A stretch of 64,000 nucleotides of DNA, from the NCBI GenBank assembly GCA_051859045.1, contig JBHYGK010000057.1:62001-126000 (forward strand), read 5' to 3'. Shown one piece after another: positions 7,602 to 15,056 of this stretch (positions are counted from its first letter, which is position 1; every line of letters starts with the position of its first letter). This DNA comes from JBHYGK01 sp051859045. GTDB taxonomy: Bacteria; Pseudomonadota; Gammaproteobacteria; Xanthomonadales; Xanthomonadaceae. The notes under the pieces are model-generated. The model made no database searches. It saw only the letters and a list, made by a program, of their open reading frames with translations, and had not been told where the DNA came from. The position numbers and the translations under genes are program-made.

Positions 7602-7994
7602 ATGACGCCCTTCGATCCCGAGCAGCACTACCTGCACCTCGCGCCCGACGGCACCGGCCGGCTCGCGCCCGGCGGCGAGGCCTTCTGGGCGCAGCCGCCC
7701 GAGGCGCTGGCGGCGTTCGACGCCGGCTGGCTCATCAGCGAGTACCGCTTCGACGCCGACTGGCCCAGCTGGGAGAGGCATCCGCACGGCGACGAGCTGG
7801 TGTACCTGCTGGAGGGCGAGGCCACGCTGGTGCTGCAGACGCCCGAGGGCGAGCGGGAACTTCGCCTGCAGGGCCGCGCCGCGGTGCGGGTGCCGCGCGG
7901 CACGTGGCACACCGCGCGGGTGGCCACGCCCAGCCGGATGCTGTTCGTGACCCGCGGCGAGGGCACCGAGCACCGGGCCGTGGAGGACGCCTGA
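7602..7994 (+). CDS. cupin-domain protein
   Basis: 130 residues. A single cupin barrel spans about 45-120. Motif 1 appears as W-E-R-H-P-H-G-D-E-L-V-Y-L-L-E-G and motif 2 as V-P-R-G-T-W-H-T. The two His and Glu of motif 1 and the His of motif 2 are all present, so metal binding is likely. The substrate cannot be told; such stand-alone cupins include dioxygenases, isomerases and sugar- or cation-sensing proteins. AGGAG precedes the ATG. The stop overlaps the next ATG. Confidence 0.82.
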   Translation: MTPFDPEQHYLHLAPDGTGRLAPGGEAFWAQPPEALAAFDAGWLISEYRFDADWPSWERHPHGDELVYLLEGEATLVLQTPEGERELRLQGRAAVRVPRGTWHTARVATPSRMLFVTRGEGTEHRAVEDA

Positions 7995-8281
7995 TGCCGG
8001 GCAGCGTGATCGGCGAGCTGGTGCTGGGGCCCATCCTCGAGGTGGTGTTCATCGGCGTGGGCTACGTGGTGGGCGTGGGGATGGTGCCCGCCGTGACCCT
8101 GGGCCGCTGGCGCGCCGAGCCGCTGCTGTCGCGCCCGCGCGGCCGCGAGGCCCGGCGCCGCGCGCGCTGGCGCACGGGGCCGGGCGTGCTGTCGGTGGAG
8201 GCCACGGCGATGGTGGGCTGGGCCACGCTGGTGGCGCTGGCGCTGGCGGCATACGCGCTGTGGCGCCTGGCCGCGGGCTGA
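7994..8281 (+). CDS. two-helix membrane protein of unknown function
   Basis: 95 residues, starting at the ATG that overlaps the cupin stop (TGATG arrangement). Hydrophobic helices lie at about 8-33 and 68-90. A basic cytoplasmic segment between them (R-P-R-G-R-E-A-R-R-R-A-R-W-R) fixes the likely topology with both ends outside. No family is recognised. Coupling to the cupin gene suggests joint expression. Confidence 0.6.
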   Translation: MPGSVIGELVLGPILEVVFIGVGYVVGVGMVPAVTLGRWRAEPLLSRPRGREARRRARWRTGPGVLSVEATAMVGWATLVALALAAYALWRLAAG

Positions 8282-8387
8282 ACCATCGCCGCGGGCGCGC
8301 GCCGGCGCGCCTTGCCGCACGCCGCACGCCGTCGCACGATGCCTGCCCGCGCCGCCGCACCGGATGGCGCCCGCAAGGATGCGACCC

Positions 8388-9212
8388 ATGACCCTCCGCC
8401 CTGCCCTCGCCGCGCTGCTGTGCGCGCTCGTCGTGCTCTCCGCCGGCTGTTCGAAGGTCTCCGTCGACGAGGCTCCCGCCCCCTCCGCCGCGGGCCAGAC
8501 CGGCGCCGCCGGCACCTTCCTCGCCTACGAGCACACGGTGGAGCTGGAGGTGCCCGAAGCCGGCCTGTCCGAGCGCATGGCCGGGCTGCGCGAGGCCTGC
8601 ACGGCGCAGCGCTTCGGCGACTGCAGCCTGCTGCGCTTCGAGGACACCTCGCGCGGCGGCGGTCGCGGCGGCCTGGTGGTGGCGCGGATGGCGCCCGACG
8701 CCGTGGCGCCGTGGCTGGCCCAGGCCGGCGAGGGCGGCCGCACGGTGTCGTCGTCCACGCATGCCGAGGACCTGGCCGACCGCGTGCGCGACCTCGCGCG
8801 CCAGCAGCGCCGGATCGAGGCGCAGCAGGCGCGGCTGGACGAGCTGGAGGCCCGCGGCCCGCTGTCCGCCAGCGACCTGATCGCCGTGGCCACCGAGCGC
8901 GCGCGCCTGGACACCGAGCTGGACGAGCTGGCGCAGGCCGACGCCAACGTCACGCGCCGCCTCGAGACCAACCTGGTGAGCGTGCGTTTCCAGACCGACG
9001 GCGAGGGCGCCTTCTCGCGGCTGGGCGAGTCCTTCGTCGATCTGGACGAGGTGTTCGTGGACGGCCTGATCGAGGCGCTGGAGATGGGCGTGGCCGGGCT
9101 GCCCTTCGTGCTGCTGGCCTTCCCGCTGGCGCTGCTGTGGCGCTGGGGCTGGCGTCGCGCCACCGGCGCCGCGAGGCGCGAGCGCGCGGCATCCGGCGGG
9201 GCCGCCACGTGA
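8388..9212 (+). CDS. DUF4349-type lipoprotein
   Basis: About 274 residues. The signal peptide ends in a lipobox, L-S-A-G-C, so the mature protein should carry an N-terminal lipid. A DUF4349-like region follows: a T-V-E-L-E-V-P strand near the start, a coiled coil at about 125-190 (A-R-Q-Q-R-R-I-E-A-Q-Q-A-R-L-D-E-L-E), and a strand with N-L-V-S-V-R-F. A single membrane helix lies near the C-terminus (about 235-258). The ATG at 8388 is preferred because AAGGA is upstream and it directly precedes the signal peptide. DUF4349 proteins are envelope proteins of unknown function. The stop overlaps the next ATG. Confidence 0.75.
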   Translation: MTLRPALAALLCALVVLSAGCSKVSVDEAPAPSAAGQTGAAGTFLAYEHTVELEVPEAGLSERMAGLREACTAQRFGDCSLLRFEDTSRGGGRGGLVVARMAPDAVAPWLAQAGEGGRTVSSSTHAEDLADRVRDLARQQRRIEAQQARLDELEARGPLSASDLIAVATERARLDTELDELAQADANVTRRLETNLVSVRFQTDGEGAFSRLGESFVDLDEVFVDGLIEALEMGVAGLPFVLLAFPLALLWRWGWRRATGAARRERAASGGAAT

Positions 9213-9460
9213 TGCACACCGTGCTCATCGCGCTCGCCCTGCTGCTCGGCCTGGCCTGGATGGGCGTCAGCGCGCTGATGTACGCCGGCGCGTCGATGCC
9301 CTACCCCGATCCGACGCCCGCGCTGCTGGCGGCCCAGGCCGCGGCGCTGCGCGGGTGGGGCCTGTCGTTCTGGGCGGGCGCGGCGACGGTGGCCGGCGCG
9401 CTGCTCGCGTGGGGCCTCGCGCGGCGCCGCCGCCGCCGCGACGCCGGCGCTCGGCGCTGA
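9212..9460 (+). CDS. small membrane protein downstream of the DUF4349 lipoprotein
   Basis: 82 residues from an ATG sharing bases with the preceding TGA. Two hydrophobic helices (about 3-25 and 47-69) are followed by a strongly basic tail (R-R-R-R-R-R-D-A-G-A-R-R), placing both ends in the cytoplasm. No known family. The overlap suggests it is made together with the DUF4349 lipoprotein, which also has a C-terminal membrane helix. Confidence 0.5.
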   Translation: MHTVLIALALLLGLAWMGVSALMYAGASMPYPDPTPALLAAQAAALRGWGLSFWAGAATVAGALLAWGLARRRRRRDAGARR

Positions 9461-9476
9461 GTCCGGAGCCCACGCC

Positions 9477-10211
9477 ATGCATCCCGCCAAGGTCGACCGC
9501 GCCCGGCTGCACGCCCTCACCGACCTGCCCAACATCGGGCCGGCCGGCGCCGCCGACCTGCGCGTACTGGGCATCCACGCGCCGGCCGAGCTCGCGGGCG
9601 CCGACCCGTTCGCGCTGTACGACCGGCTGTGCCACGCCACCGGGATCCGCCACGACCCCTGCGTGATCGACGTGCTCGCCTCGGTCACGCGCTTCATCGA
9701 CGGCGAGCCGCCGCGCGCGTGGTGGGACCACACCGCGTGGCGAAAGGCCACGCTGGCCGGCACGACGCGCGCGCTGCGCCCGGCCGGCGGCGGCGACGCC
9801 GCGCGTGCCGCGGCCGAGGGGCTGAATCTGGGCAACATGCGCGCCTACCTCGCCGCGCGCGACATCGCGTGGGACCCGGCGCGCTTCAAGGCCAGCTGGG
9901 ACGCGTACGAGAACCTCGCGATCACCGTCGACGAGCACGCGGCCGGCCTGCTGCGCCTGCTGCCCGAGGAAGGCGGCGCGGCGCTGGGCCTGCGCGACCT
10001 GCAGCTGCGGCCGAGCTTCCAGCGCCAGGGCCACGGCGCCTGGGCGGTGCGCGAGGCGCTGCGGCTGGCCGCGGCGCGCGGCATGGCGCGCGTGCAGCTG
10101 AGGGTGTACGCCGAGAACCCGGCGCGCGCGCTGTACGCGCGCCTCGGCTTCGTCGAGACCTCCACCGACGCCGCCGCGCGCACCGTGCACATGGCGCGCG
10201 CCACCGCCTGA
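9477..10211 (+). CDS. Cdd1 (helix-hairpin-helix) - GNAT acetyltransferase fusion
   Basis: 244 residues with two domains. The first (about 10-90) is a Cdd1/'pathogenicity locus' domain: L-T-D-L-P-N-I-G-P-A-G-A-A-D-L (15-29), a helix-hairpin-helix-like start, then G-I-R-H-D-P-C-V-I-D-V and P-R-A-W-W. The second (about 110-240) is a GNAT N-acetyltransferase: E-N-L-A-I, L-Q-L-R-P-S-F-Q-R-Q-G-H-G acetyl-CoA loop (about 176-188), and N-P-A-R-A-L-Y-A-R-L-G-F-V-E near the end. Cdd1 proteins are usually stand-alone and about 90-100 residues long, so the fusion is unusual. A linker at about 95-120 joins the parts without a frameshift. Substrates of either domain are unknown. Confidence 0.82.
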   Translation: MHPAKVDRARLHALTDLPNIGPAGAADLRVLGIHAPAELAGADPFALYDRLCHATGIRHDPCVIDVLASVTRFIDGEPPRAWWDHTAWRKATLAGTTRALRPAGGGDAARAAAEGLNLGNMRAYLAARDIAWDPARFKASWDAYENLAITVDEHAAGLLRLLPEEGGAALGLRDLQLRPSFQRQGHGAWAVREALRLAAARGMARVQLRVYAENPARALYARLGFVETSTDAAARTVHMARATA

Positions 10212-10253
10212 GCGGCATCATCGACCCGACACGGGCACACACGAGGACATGCC

Positions 10254-10844
10254 ATGGGCTACGCCATCTCTTGGATCGCCGTGCACGGCAAGCCCGCCGA
10301 CGCCGTGCTCGATGCGCTGGACCTGGTGCGTACCGGCGATCGCGACGACGTGCCCGATGCGCCGCTGGCCATGGCCGCGCTGCGCGGCGGCTGGACGCTG
10401 GTGCAGGCCGAGGGCTTCGACGCGCCGCTGGTGGCCGCGCGCCGCCTGGCCCCGCTGTCGGCCGGCGCCACCGTGCTGGCCTGCGTCATCGAGGAGCACG
10501 TGATGGTCAGCGAGCTCACCGGCTACGTCGACGGCGTGGAGGTATGGCACGTGGCCCACGATGCGCAGCTGGCGCCGGACCACCTGCTGGCGCGCGGCGC
10601 GCTGCCCGAGGCCTTCGCGGCCATCGAGGCGCGGCTGCGCGCCGAACAGGCCGAGGCCGACGCCGAAGGCGGCGGCGTCGACCTGGTGTTCGACATCCCG
10701 GTCGCGCTGGGCCACGCGCTGTGCGGATACCGCCACGACGGCGAGCCGGACACCGACGACGACGGCGCTCCGCCGTTCGAGACGCTGCTCGACCGCGGCG
10801 GCGCGCACGCCGCCAAGCCCAGGCCGTGGTGGAAGCTCTGGTGA
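10254..10844 (+). CDS. uncharacterised cytoplasmic protein
   Basis: 196 residues, not assigned to a family. It begins M-G-Y-A-I-S-W-I-A-V, has E-G-G-G-V-D-L-V-F-D-I-P-V-A-L-G-H near the C-terminus, and ends in a basic P-W-W-K-L-W tail. No signal peptide or membrane helix. AGGACAT precedes the ATG. The stop overlaps the GTG start of the following membrane-protein gene (GTGA), indicating coupled translation. Confidence 0.6.
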   Translation: MGYAISWIAVHGKPADAVLDALDLVRTGDRDDVPDAPLAMAALRGGWTLVQAEGFDAPLVAARRLAPLSAGATVLACVIEEHVMVSELTGYVDGVEVWHVAHDAQLAPDHLLARGALPEAFAAIEARLRAEQAEADAEGGGVDLVFDIPVALGHALCGYRHDGEPDTDDDGAPPFETLLDRGGAHAAKPRPWWKLW

Positions 10845-12232
10845 GCCTGCGGCGCGGCGCGCCCGACCTCGCGGCCGCGCTGGTGGTGGCCGCGCTGGTC
10901 GCGCTGGCCGCGGCGCTGCTCGTGTATCCCGGCTGGCACTCCTTCGATTCGGCGCAGGCGCTGAAGCAGGCCGCGACCGGCGAGTACGCCGACCTGCAGC
11001 CGCCGGCGATGGCGCTCACCTGGGCCGGCCTGCTGGCGCTGGGGCTGCCGCCGGGCGCGCTGGTGGTGCTGCACCTGGCGCTGGCCGCGCTCGGGCTGGC
11101 GCTGCTGGGCGCCGGCGTGGCCGCGGGCCGCGCCGACGCGCCGCGGCGCTGGCCGCTGGTGCTGCCGCCGCTGCTGCTGCTGTACCCGCCTCTGCTGGCG
11201 CTGTTCGCGCATGCCTGGGCCGACGTGGCGCTGGCCGCGACCCTGCTGCTGGCCGCCGGCGCGCTGGCCTGGGCCGGGCGCACGCGCGCCGCCGCGCTGG
11301 CGGCGATCGCGCTGCTGGGCTGGGCGGTGTTCCTGCGCCACAACGCGGCCGCCGCGGCGCTGCCGCTGCTGGCGCTGGCGGCCTGGCGCGCGGGCCTCGG
11401 TGCGCGCGCGGACGCTGGCCGGCACTGGACCGGGCGCTGGGCGTGGCGCGCGCCATGGATCGCCCGCCTCGCCAGCCTGGCCGCGGCGCTCGCGCTGGCG
11501 CTGGCCGCGCTGCTCGGCGCCGGCGCGCTGGGCCGCGCGCTCAGCGCGCACCACGCCACGCCGTGGGCGCCCACCGCGATCTGGGACCTCGCCGCGGTGT
11601 CGGTGGCCAGCGACGCCTTCCTGCTGCCCGCGGGCATGCACGGCCCCGGCATGGACGTCGACGAGCTGCGCCCGATCACCACGCCCGACACGGTGATCGC
11701 GCTGCTCTCCGGCAACCGCAGCGGCCTCAACGCCGGCGACGCCGAGCCCATCCCCGAGCCGGCCCGCGGCGAGCTGCGCGCGCGCTGGCTGGGCCTGCCC
11801 CTCACCCACACGCGGGACTGGCTGGCGCATCGCGGCCGGGTGGCGTGGTCGCTGCTGGGCCCGCAGCGCCGCGACAAGGCGCCCGACCTGATGATCACGC
11901 CGCGCATCACCACCGCGCCCGGCGCGCCGCCGCTGGGCGAGCCGCCGGGCCGGACGGCGCAGGCGCTGGCGGCGTGGGTGTTCGCGCATCGCGACGCATG
12001 GTGGCTGGCGCCGATCGCCTGGCTGGCGCTGGGCCTGCCGGCCGTCGCGCTGGCGCTGCGCCGGCGCTTCGCCGGCGACCGCGCGCTGGTGCTGGCGCTG
12101 GTGGCGAGCGCGCTGGCCTACACCGCGCCGCTGCTGCTGCTGGCGCCCGCCGCCGAGTGGCGTTACCTGCTGTGGCCGATGCTGGCCTCGGCGCTGGCCC
12201 TGCTGCTGGCGCTGGCGGGCACCCGGCGCTAG
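10841..12232 (+). CDS. polytopic membrane protein, possibly glycosyltransferase-like
   Basis: 463 residues with about ten membrane helices. The first loop holds Y-P-G-W-H-S-F-D-S-A-Q-A. A 'P-G-x-x-S-x-D-S-x-x-Q' loop is typical of polyprenyl-phosphate-sugar-dependent GT-C-like membrane glycosyltransferases and their uncharacterised relatives. F-L-R-H-N-A (about 164-169) is another conserved-looking element. A soluble insert lies at about 255-360. The GTG at 10841 overlaps the previous stop. A lone GT-C-like protein with no other glycan gene nearby gives no clue to its substrate. It ends three bases before the convergent desaturase gene. Confidence 0.6.
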   Translation: MSLRRGAPDLAAALVVAALVALAAALLVYPGWHSFDSAQALKQAATGEYADLQPPAMALTWAGLLALGLPPGALVVLHLALAALGLALLGAGVAAGRADAPRRWPLVLPPLLLLYPPLLALFAHAWADVALAATLLLAAGALAWAGRTRAAALAAIALLGWAVFLRHNAAAAALPLLALAAWRAGLGARADAGRHWTGRWAWRAPWIARLASLAAALALALAALLGAGALGRALSAHHATPWAPTAIWDLAAVSVASDAFLLPAGMHGPGMDVDELRPITTPDTVIALLSGNRSGLNAGDAEPIPEPARGELRARWLGLPLTHTRDWLAHRGRVAWSLLGPQRRDKAPDLMITPRITTAPGAPPLGEPPGRTAQALAAWVFAHRDAWWLAPIAWLALGLPAVALALRRRFAGDRALVLALVASALAYTAPLLLLAPAAEWRYLLWPMLASALALLLALAGTRR

Positions 12233-12235
12233 CCG

Positions 12236-13165
12236 CTAGCCCCCGCGCGCGCCGCGCCCCCAGGGCGAAGGCCGGGCGAGCGCCTCGGGCGTCGGATCCG
12301 GCAGCGGCGGCTCGGCTCCCGGCCCGCGGCCGTCCAGCGACGAGCCCGGCCGGCGCGAGCGCAGCAGCGGGTAGAACACCTGCACCTTCCAGTCCTCGGG
12401 GCCGTGCACCACGTCGTCCACCAGGCCCATCCGCGGCGGGTAGCGCCGGGTGATGCGTGCGGTGCCGAAGATCACGTCCCACAGGAACAGGAAATTGCCG
12501 TAGTTGCCGCGGTAGTGGCCGATGCCGTCGCCCTGGCTCATCGCGTGGTGGGCGAAGTGCGTGGCGGGCGTGGAGATCACCCGCTCCACCACCCACGCCA
12601 GCGGGTGCAGCGCGCGGTGCGCGTACAGCCAGCGGTCCCAGCGCAGCTCGCTGTGCGCGCCGATGATCACCAGCATCTTCGCCAGCACGTACCACGGATA
12701 CACCGCGCCGACGCCCAGGAACACCAGCGCCGCGCTGATCCACAGCCCCGGCATCATCGCGTAGTAGAAGAAGTTGTTGCGGTAGACCACGCGCACGCCC
12801 ATGTAGGGCGCGGCGTGGTGCGCGCGGTGCAGCGGCCACAGCCGCGGGCCGTGCGAGGCGCGGTGCCACCAGTACTGGGTGAGGTCGTCGCCCAGCAGCA
12901 GCGCCGCGAACATCAGCCACGCCGGCCAGTGCGCGATCGCGCCCTGCCAGCCCGGCGCCCAGGCCTGGCCCAGCCAGCCCACCGTCCACAGCACGCCAGG
13001 GTAGATCACCGCCGCGAACAGCAGGGTGATCGTCCCCTCGACGGGCGCGTCCTCCGGGGTCTCGTGCGGGCTGCGGAACAGCCCCAGCAGCATCTCGACC
13101 GCGGCCAGTCCGATGAACACCGCGAACACCACGAGGGCGACGTGGCTGGCGATCCACTCCTGCAT
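12236..13165 (-). CDS. sterol desaturase / fatty acid hydroxylase family protein
   Basis: 309 residues. Membrane di-iron enzymes of this family use His clusters, and these are visible: H-R-A-S-H (about 107), H-R-A-H-H (about 120), H-S-E-L near 172, and H-F-A-H-H (about 203). Several membrane helices surround them. Y-R-G-N-Y-G-N-F-L-F-L-W-D follows the last cluster, as is usual. The enzyme would hydroxylate or desaturate a lipid in the inner membrane; the substrate cannot be told. The C-terminal 40 residues are Pro/Gly-rich and not part of the fold. An AraC-type regulator starts about 80 bp away on the other strand and is a natural candidate controller. Confidence 0.88.
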   Translation of the reverse strand: MQEWIASHVALVVFAVFIGLAAVEMLLGLFRSPHETPEDAPVEGTITLLFAAVIYPGVLWTVGWLGQAWAPGWQGAIAHWPAWLMFAALLLGDDLTQYWWHRASHGPRLWPLHRAHHAAPYMGVRVVYRNNFFYYAMMPGLWISAALVFLGVGAVYPWYVLAKMLVIIGAHSELRWDRWLYAHRALHPLAWVVERVISTPATHFAHHAMSQGDGIGHYRGNYGNFLFLWDVIFGTARITRRYPPRMGLVDDVVHGPEDWKVQVFYPLLRSRRPGSSLDGRGPGAEPPLPDPTPEALARPSPWGRGARGG

Positions 13166-13246
13166 GCGCGGCTCCGGTCGGTGGGGCGGGAGCCGCGAGC
13201 ATGGACGCGGGCGGGCCCGGCCGCGATGATCCGGGCGGGTGATTCG

Positions 13247-14290
13247 ATGATCGGAGTGCGGGTGAGCGAGGGATCCACCAGCTCGGTGACGGTGCGCCAC
13301 CTCGTGGACTGGCTGGAGGCCGGCGGCGACGACCTCGGCCCGTGGCTCGAGGCCGCCGGCGTGGCCCGCGAGGCCCTGGGCTCGCCCGACCTGCGGGTGC
13401 CGCTGGAGGCCTTCGACGCGCTGTGGGCGCGGGCCGTCGCGCGCGACGCGGGCATCGGCCTCGGGCTGATCGAGCGCTTCCCGCCGGGCCAGCTGCACCT
13501 GGTCACCCACCTCGCGCTGCGCGCGGCCACCGTCGGCGACGCGCTGCAGGCCGCGGCGCGCTTCATCGCCGCCACCGACCCGCGCGATCGGCTGGAGCAG
13601 GTGGACGACCCCGGCGGCGTGGCCTTCCGCTACCGCCACCCGGGCCTCGAGGCCGGGCGCCGGCACAACCCGGGCTTCGTCGAGCACCTGCTGGCGATGG
13701 CGCACCGGCTGCTCTCGCAGGGCGTGGGCCGGGCGCTGCCGCTGCGCGCGGTGCGCTTCGCCGGGCCGCGGCTGGCCCCGCCGGCGGCCTACCTGGCGCG
13801 CTTCGGCGTGGCGCCCGCGTTCGGCGCCGCCGACAACGCGCTGGTGCTGGATCCCGCGGTGCTGGCCTGGCCGCTGGCCACGCGCGACGACTACCTGCGC
13901 GACCTGCTCGAGCGGATGGCCGGCGAGCGCCTGCCCGCCGACGCCGGCCCGATGCAGGAGCGCGTGGCCGCGCTGCTGCGCCGGGCCTGGACCGACGGCC
14001 GCGGACTCGACCTGGCCGCCGCCGCGGCCGCGCTGGGCTGCACGCCGGCGCGCCTGCGCCAGCAGCTGGCCGCGGCGGGCACGGGCTTCCGCGCGCTGTG
14101 CGACGCCACCCGCCGCGAGGCCGCCGAGCGCCACCTGGCGGGCACCCTGCCCGTCGGCGAGATCAGCTGGCGGCTGGGCTTCTCCGAGCCCGCGGCCTTC
14201 CAGCACGCGGTGCGCCGCTGGTTCGGCGCCAGCGCCGGCGAGGTGCGCGCGCGGCTGGCTGGCGCGCCGGCGCGGCGCGGCGCATCCTGA
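13247..14290 (+). CDS. AraC-family transcriptional regulator
   Basis: About 347 residues. The N-terminal part (about 10-200) resembles the arabinose-binding-like domain of OruR/ArgR-type regulators, with R-H-L-V-D-W-L and repeated hydrophobic helices. The C-terminal part (about 255-340) is an AraC helix-turn-helix pair: L-D-L-A-A-A-A-A-A-L-G-C-T-P-A-R-L then I-S-W-R-L-G-F-S-E-P-A-A-F and R-R-W-F-G. The start could also be ATG 13226. Divergent arrangement with the fatty-acid-hydroxylase-type gene suggests it regulates that gene, perhaps in response to a lipid. Five bases separate it from the VIT1-type gene downstream, so co-transcription is likely. Confidence 0.85.
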   Translation: MIGVRVSEGSTSSVTVRHLVDWLEAGGDDLGPWLEAAGVAREALGSPDLRVPLEAFDALWARAVARDAGIGLGLIERFPPGQLHLVTHLALRAATVGDALQAAARFIAATDPRDRLEQVDDPGGVAFRYRHPGLEAGRRHNPGFVEHLLAMAHRLLSQGVGRALPLRAVRFAGPRLAPPAAYLARFGVAPAFGAADNALVLDPAVLAWPLATRDDYLRDLLERMAGERLPADAGPMQERVAALLRRAWTDGRGLDLAAAAAALGCTPARLRQQLAAAGTGFRALCDATRREAAERHLAGTLPVGEISWRLGFSEPAAFQHAVRRWFGASAGEVRARLAGAPARRGAS

Positions 14291-14294
14291 GGCC

Positions 14295-15032
14295 ATGCCC
14301 GACACCGCGCCGCCCCTGCTCGTCCCGCCCGGCCCCGAACACCACCGCAGCGGCCGCGGCGGCTGGCTGCGCGCCAGCGTGCTGGGCGCCAACGACGGCC
14401 TGATCTCGACCAGCTCGCTGCTGATCGGCATCGCGCTGGCCGACGCCGGCGACGCCACCCTGCTGATGACCGGCGTGGCCGCGATCACCGCCGGCGCGTT
14501 CTCGATGGCCGCCGGCGAGTACGTGTCGGTGAGCTCGCAGGCCGACACCGAGGCCGCCGACGCGCAGCTCGAGCGGCGCGCGCTGGCGGCCTTCCCCGAG
14601 GCCGAGCACGCCGAGCTGGCGCAGATCTACGTCGAGCGCGGCCTCGAGCCCGCCCTCGCCGCCGAGGTGGCGCGCCAGCTGATGGCCCACGACGCCCTGG
14701 GCGCGCACCTGCGCGACGAGCTGCACCTCTCCGACATCCACGCCGCGCGCCCGCTGCAGGCCGCGCTGGCCTCGGCCGCGGCGTTCACCGTCGGCGGCGC
14801 GCCGGCGCTGGCGCTGGCCTGGGCCTGGCTGGCGGCCGACGTGGATCGCGCCGGCCTGGCCTGGGCGATGGCCGGGCTGTCGCTGGCGGTGCTGGGCGGG
14901 CTGGGCGCGATCGCCGCGCAGCTGGGCGGCGCGCCCAAGGCCAAGGGCGCGGCGCGCGTGATCCTGTGGGGCGCGCTGGCGATGGGCGCCACCGCGCTGA
15001 TCGGCCACCTCTTCGGCGCGAGCGTGGCCTGA
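14295..15032 (+). CDS. VIT1/CCC1-type Fe2+/Mn2+ transporter
   Basis: 245 residues. Family features in order: a first helix with G-A-N-D-G-L-I-S-T-S-S-L-L-I-G, a second helix with A-G-A-F-S-M-A-A-G-E-Y-V-S-V-S-S-Q, a cytoplasmic metal-binding helical region rich in Glu (about 80-150), then three more helices. The conserved Asp, Glu and Met residues in the first two helices are present. Relatives export iron or manganese from the cytoplasm. It follows the AraC gene closely and may share its transcript. No Fur- or Mn-responsive site was recognised. Confidence 0.9.
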   Translation: MPDTAPPLLVPPGPEHHRSGRGGWLRASVLGANDGLISTSSLLIGIALADAGDATLLMTGVAAITAGAFSMAAGEYVSVSSQADTEAADAQLERRALAAFPEAEHAELAQIYVERGLEPALAAEVARQLMAHDALGAHLRDELHLSDIHAARPLQAALASAAAFTVGGAPALALAWAWLAADVDRAGLAWAMAGLSLAVLGGLGAIAAQLGGAPKAKGAARVILWGALAMGATALIGHLFGASVA

Positions 15033-15056
15033 GGCCCGCCGCCCGGCCGCCGCGGC

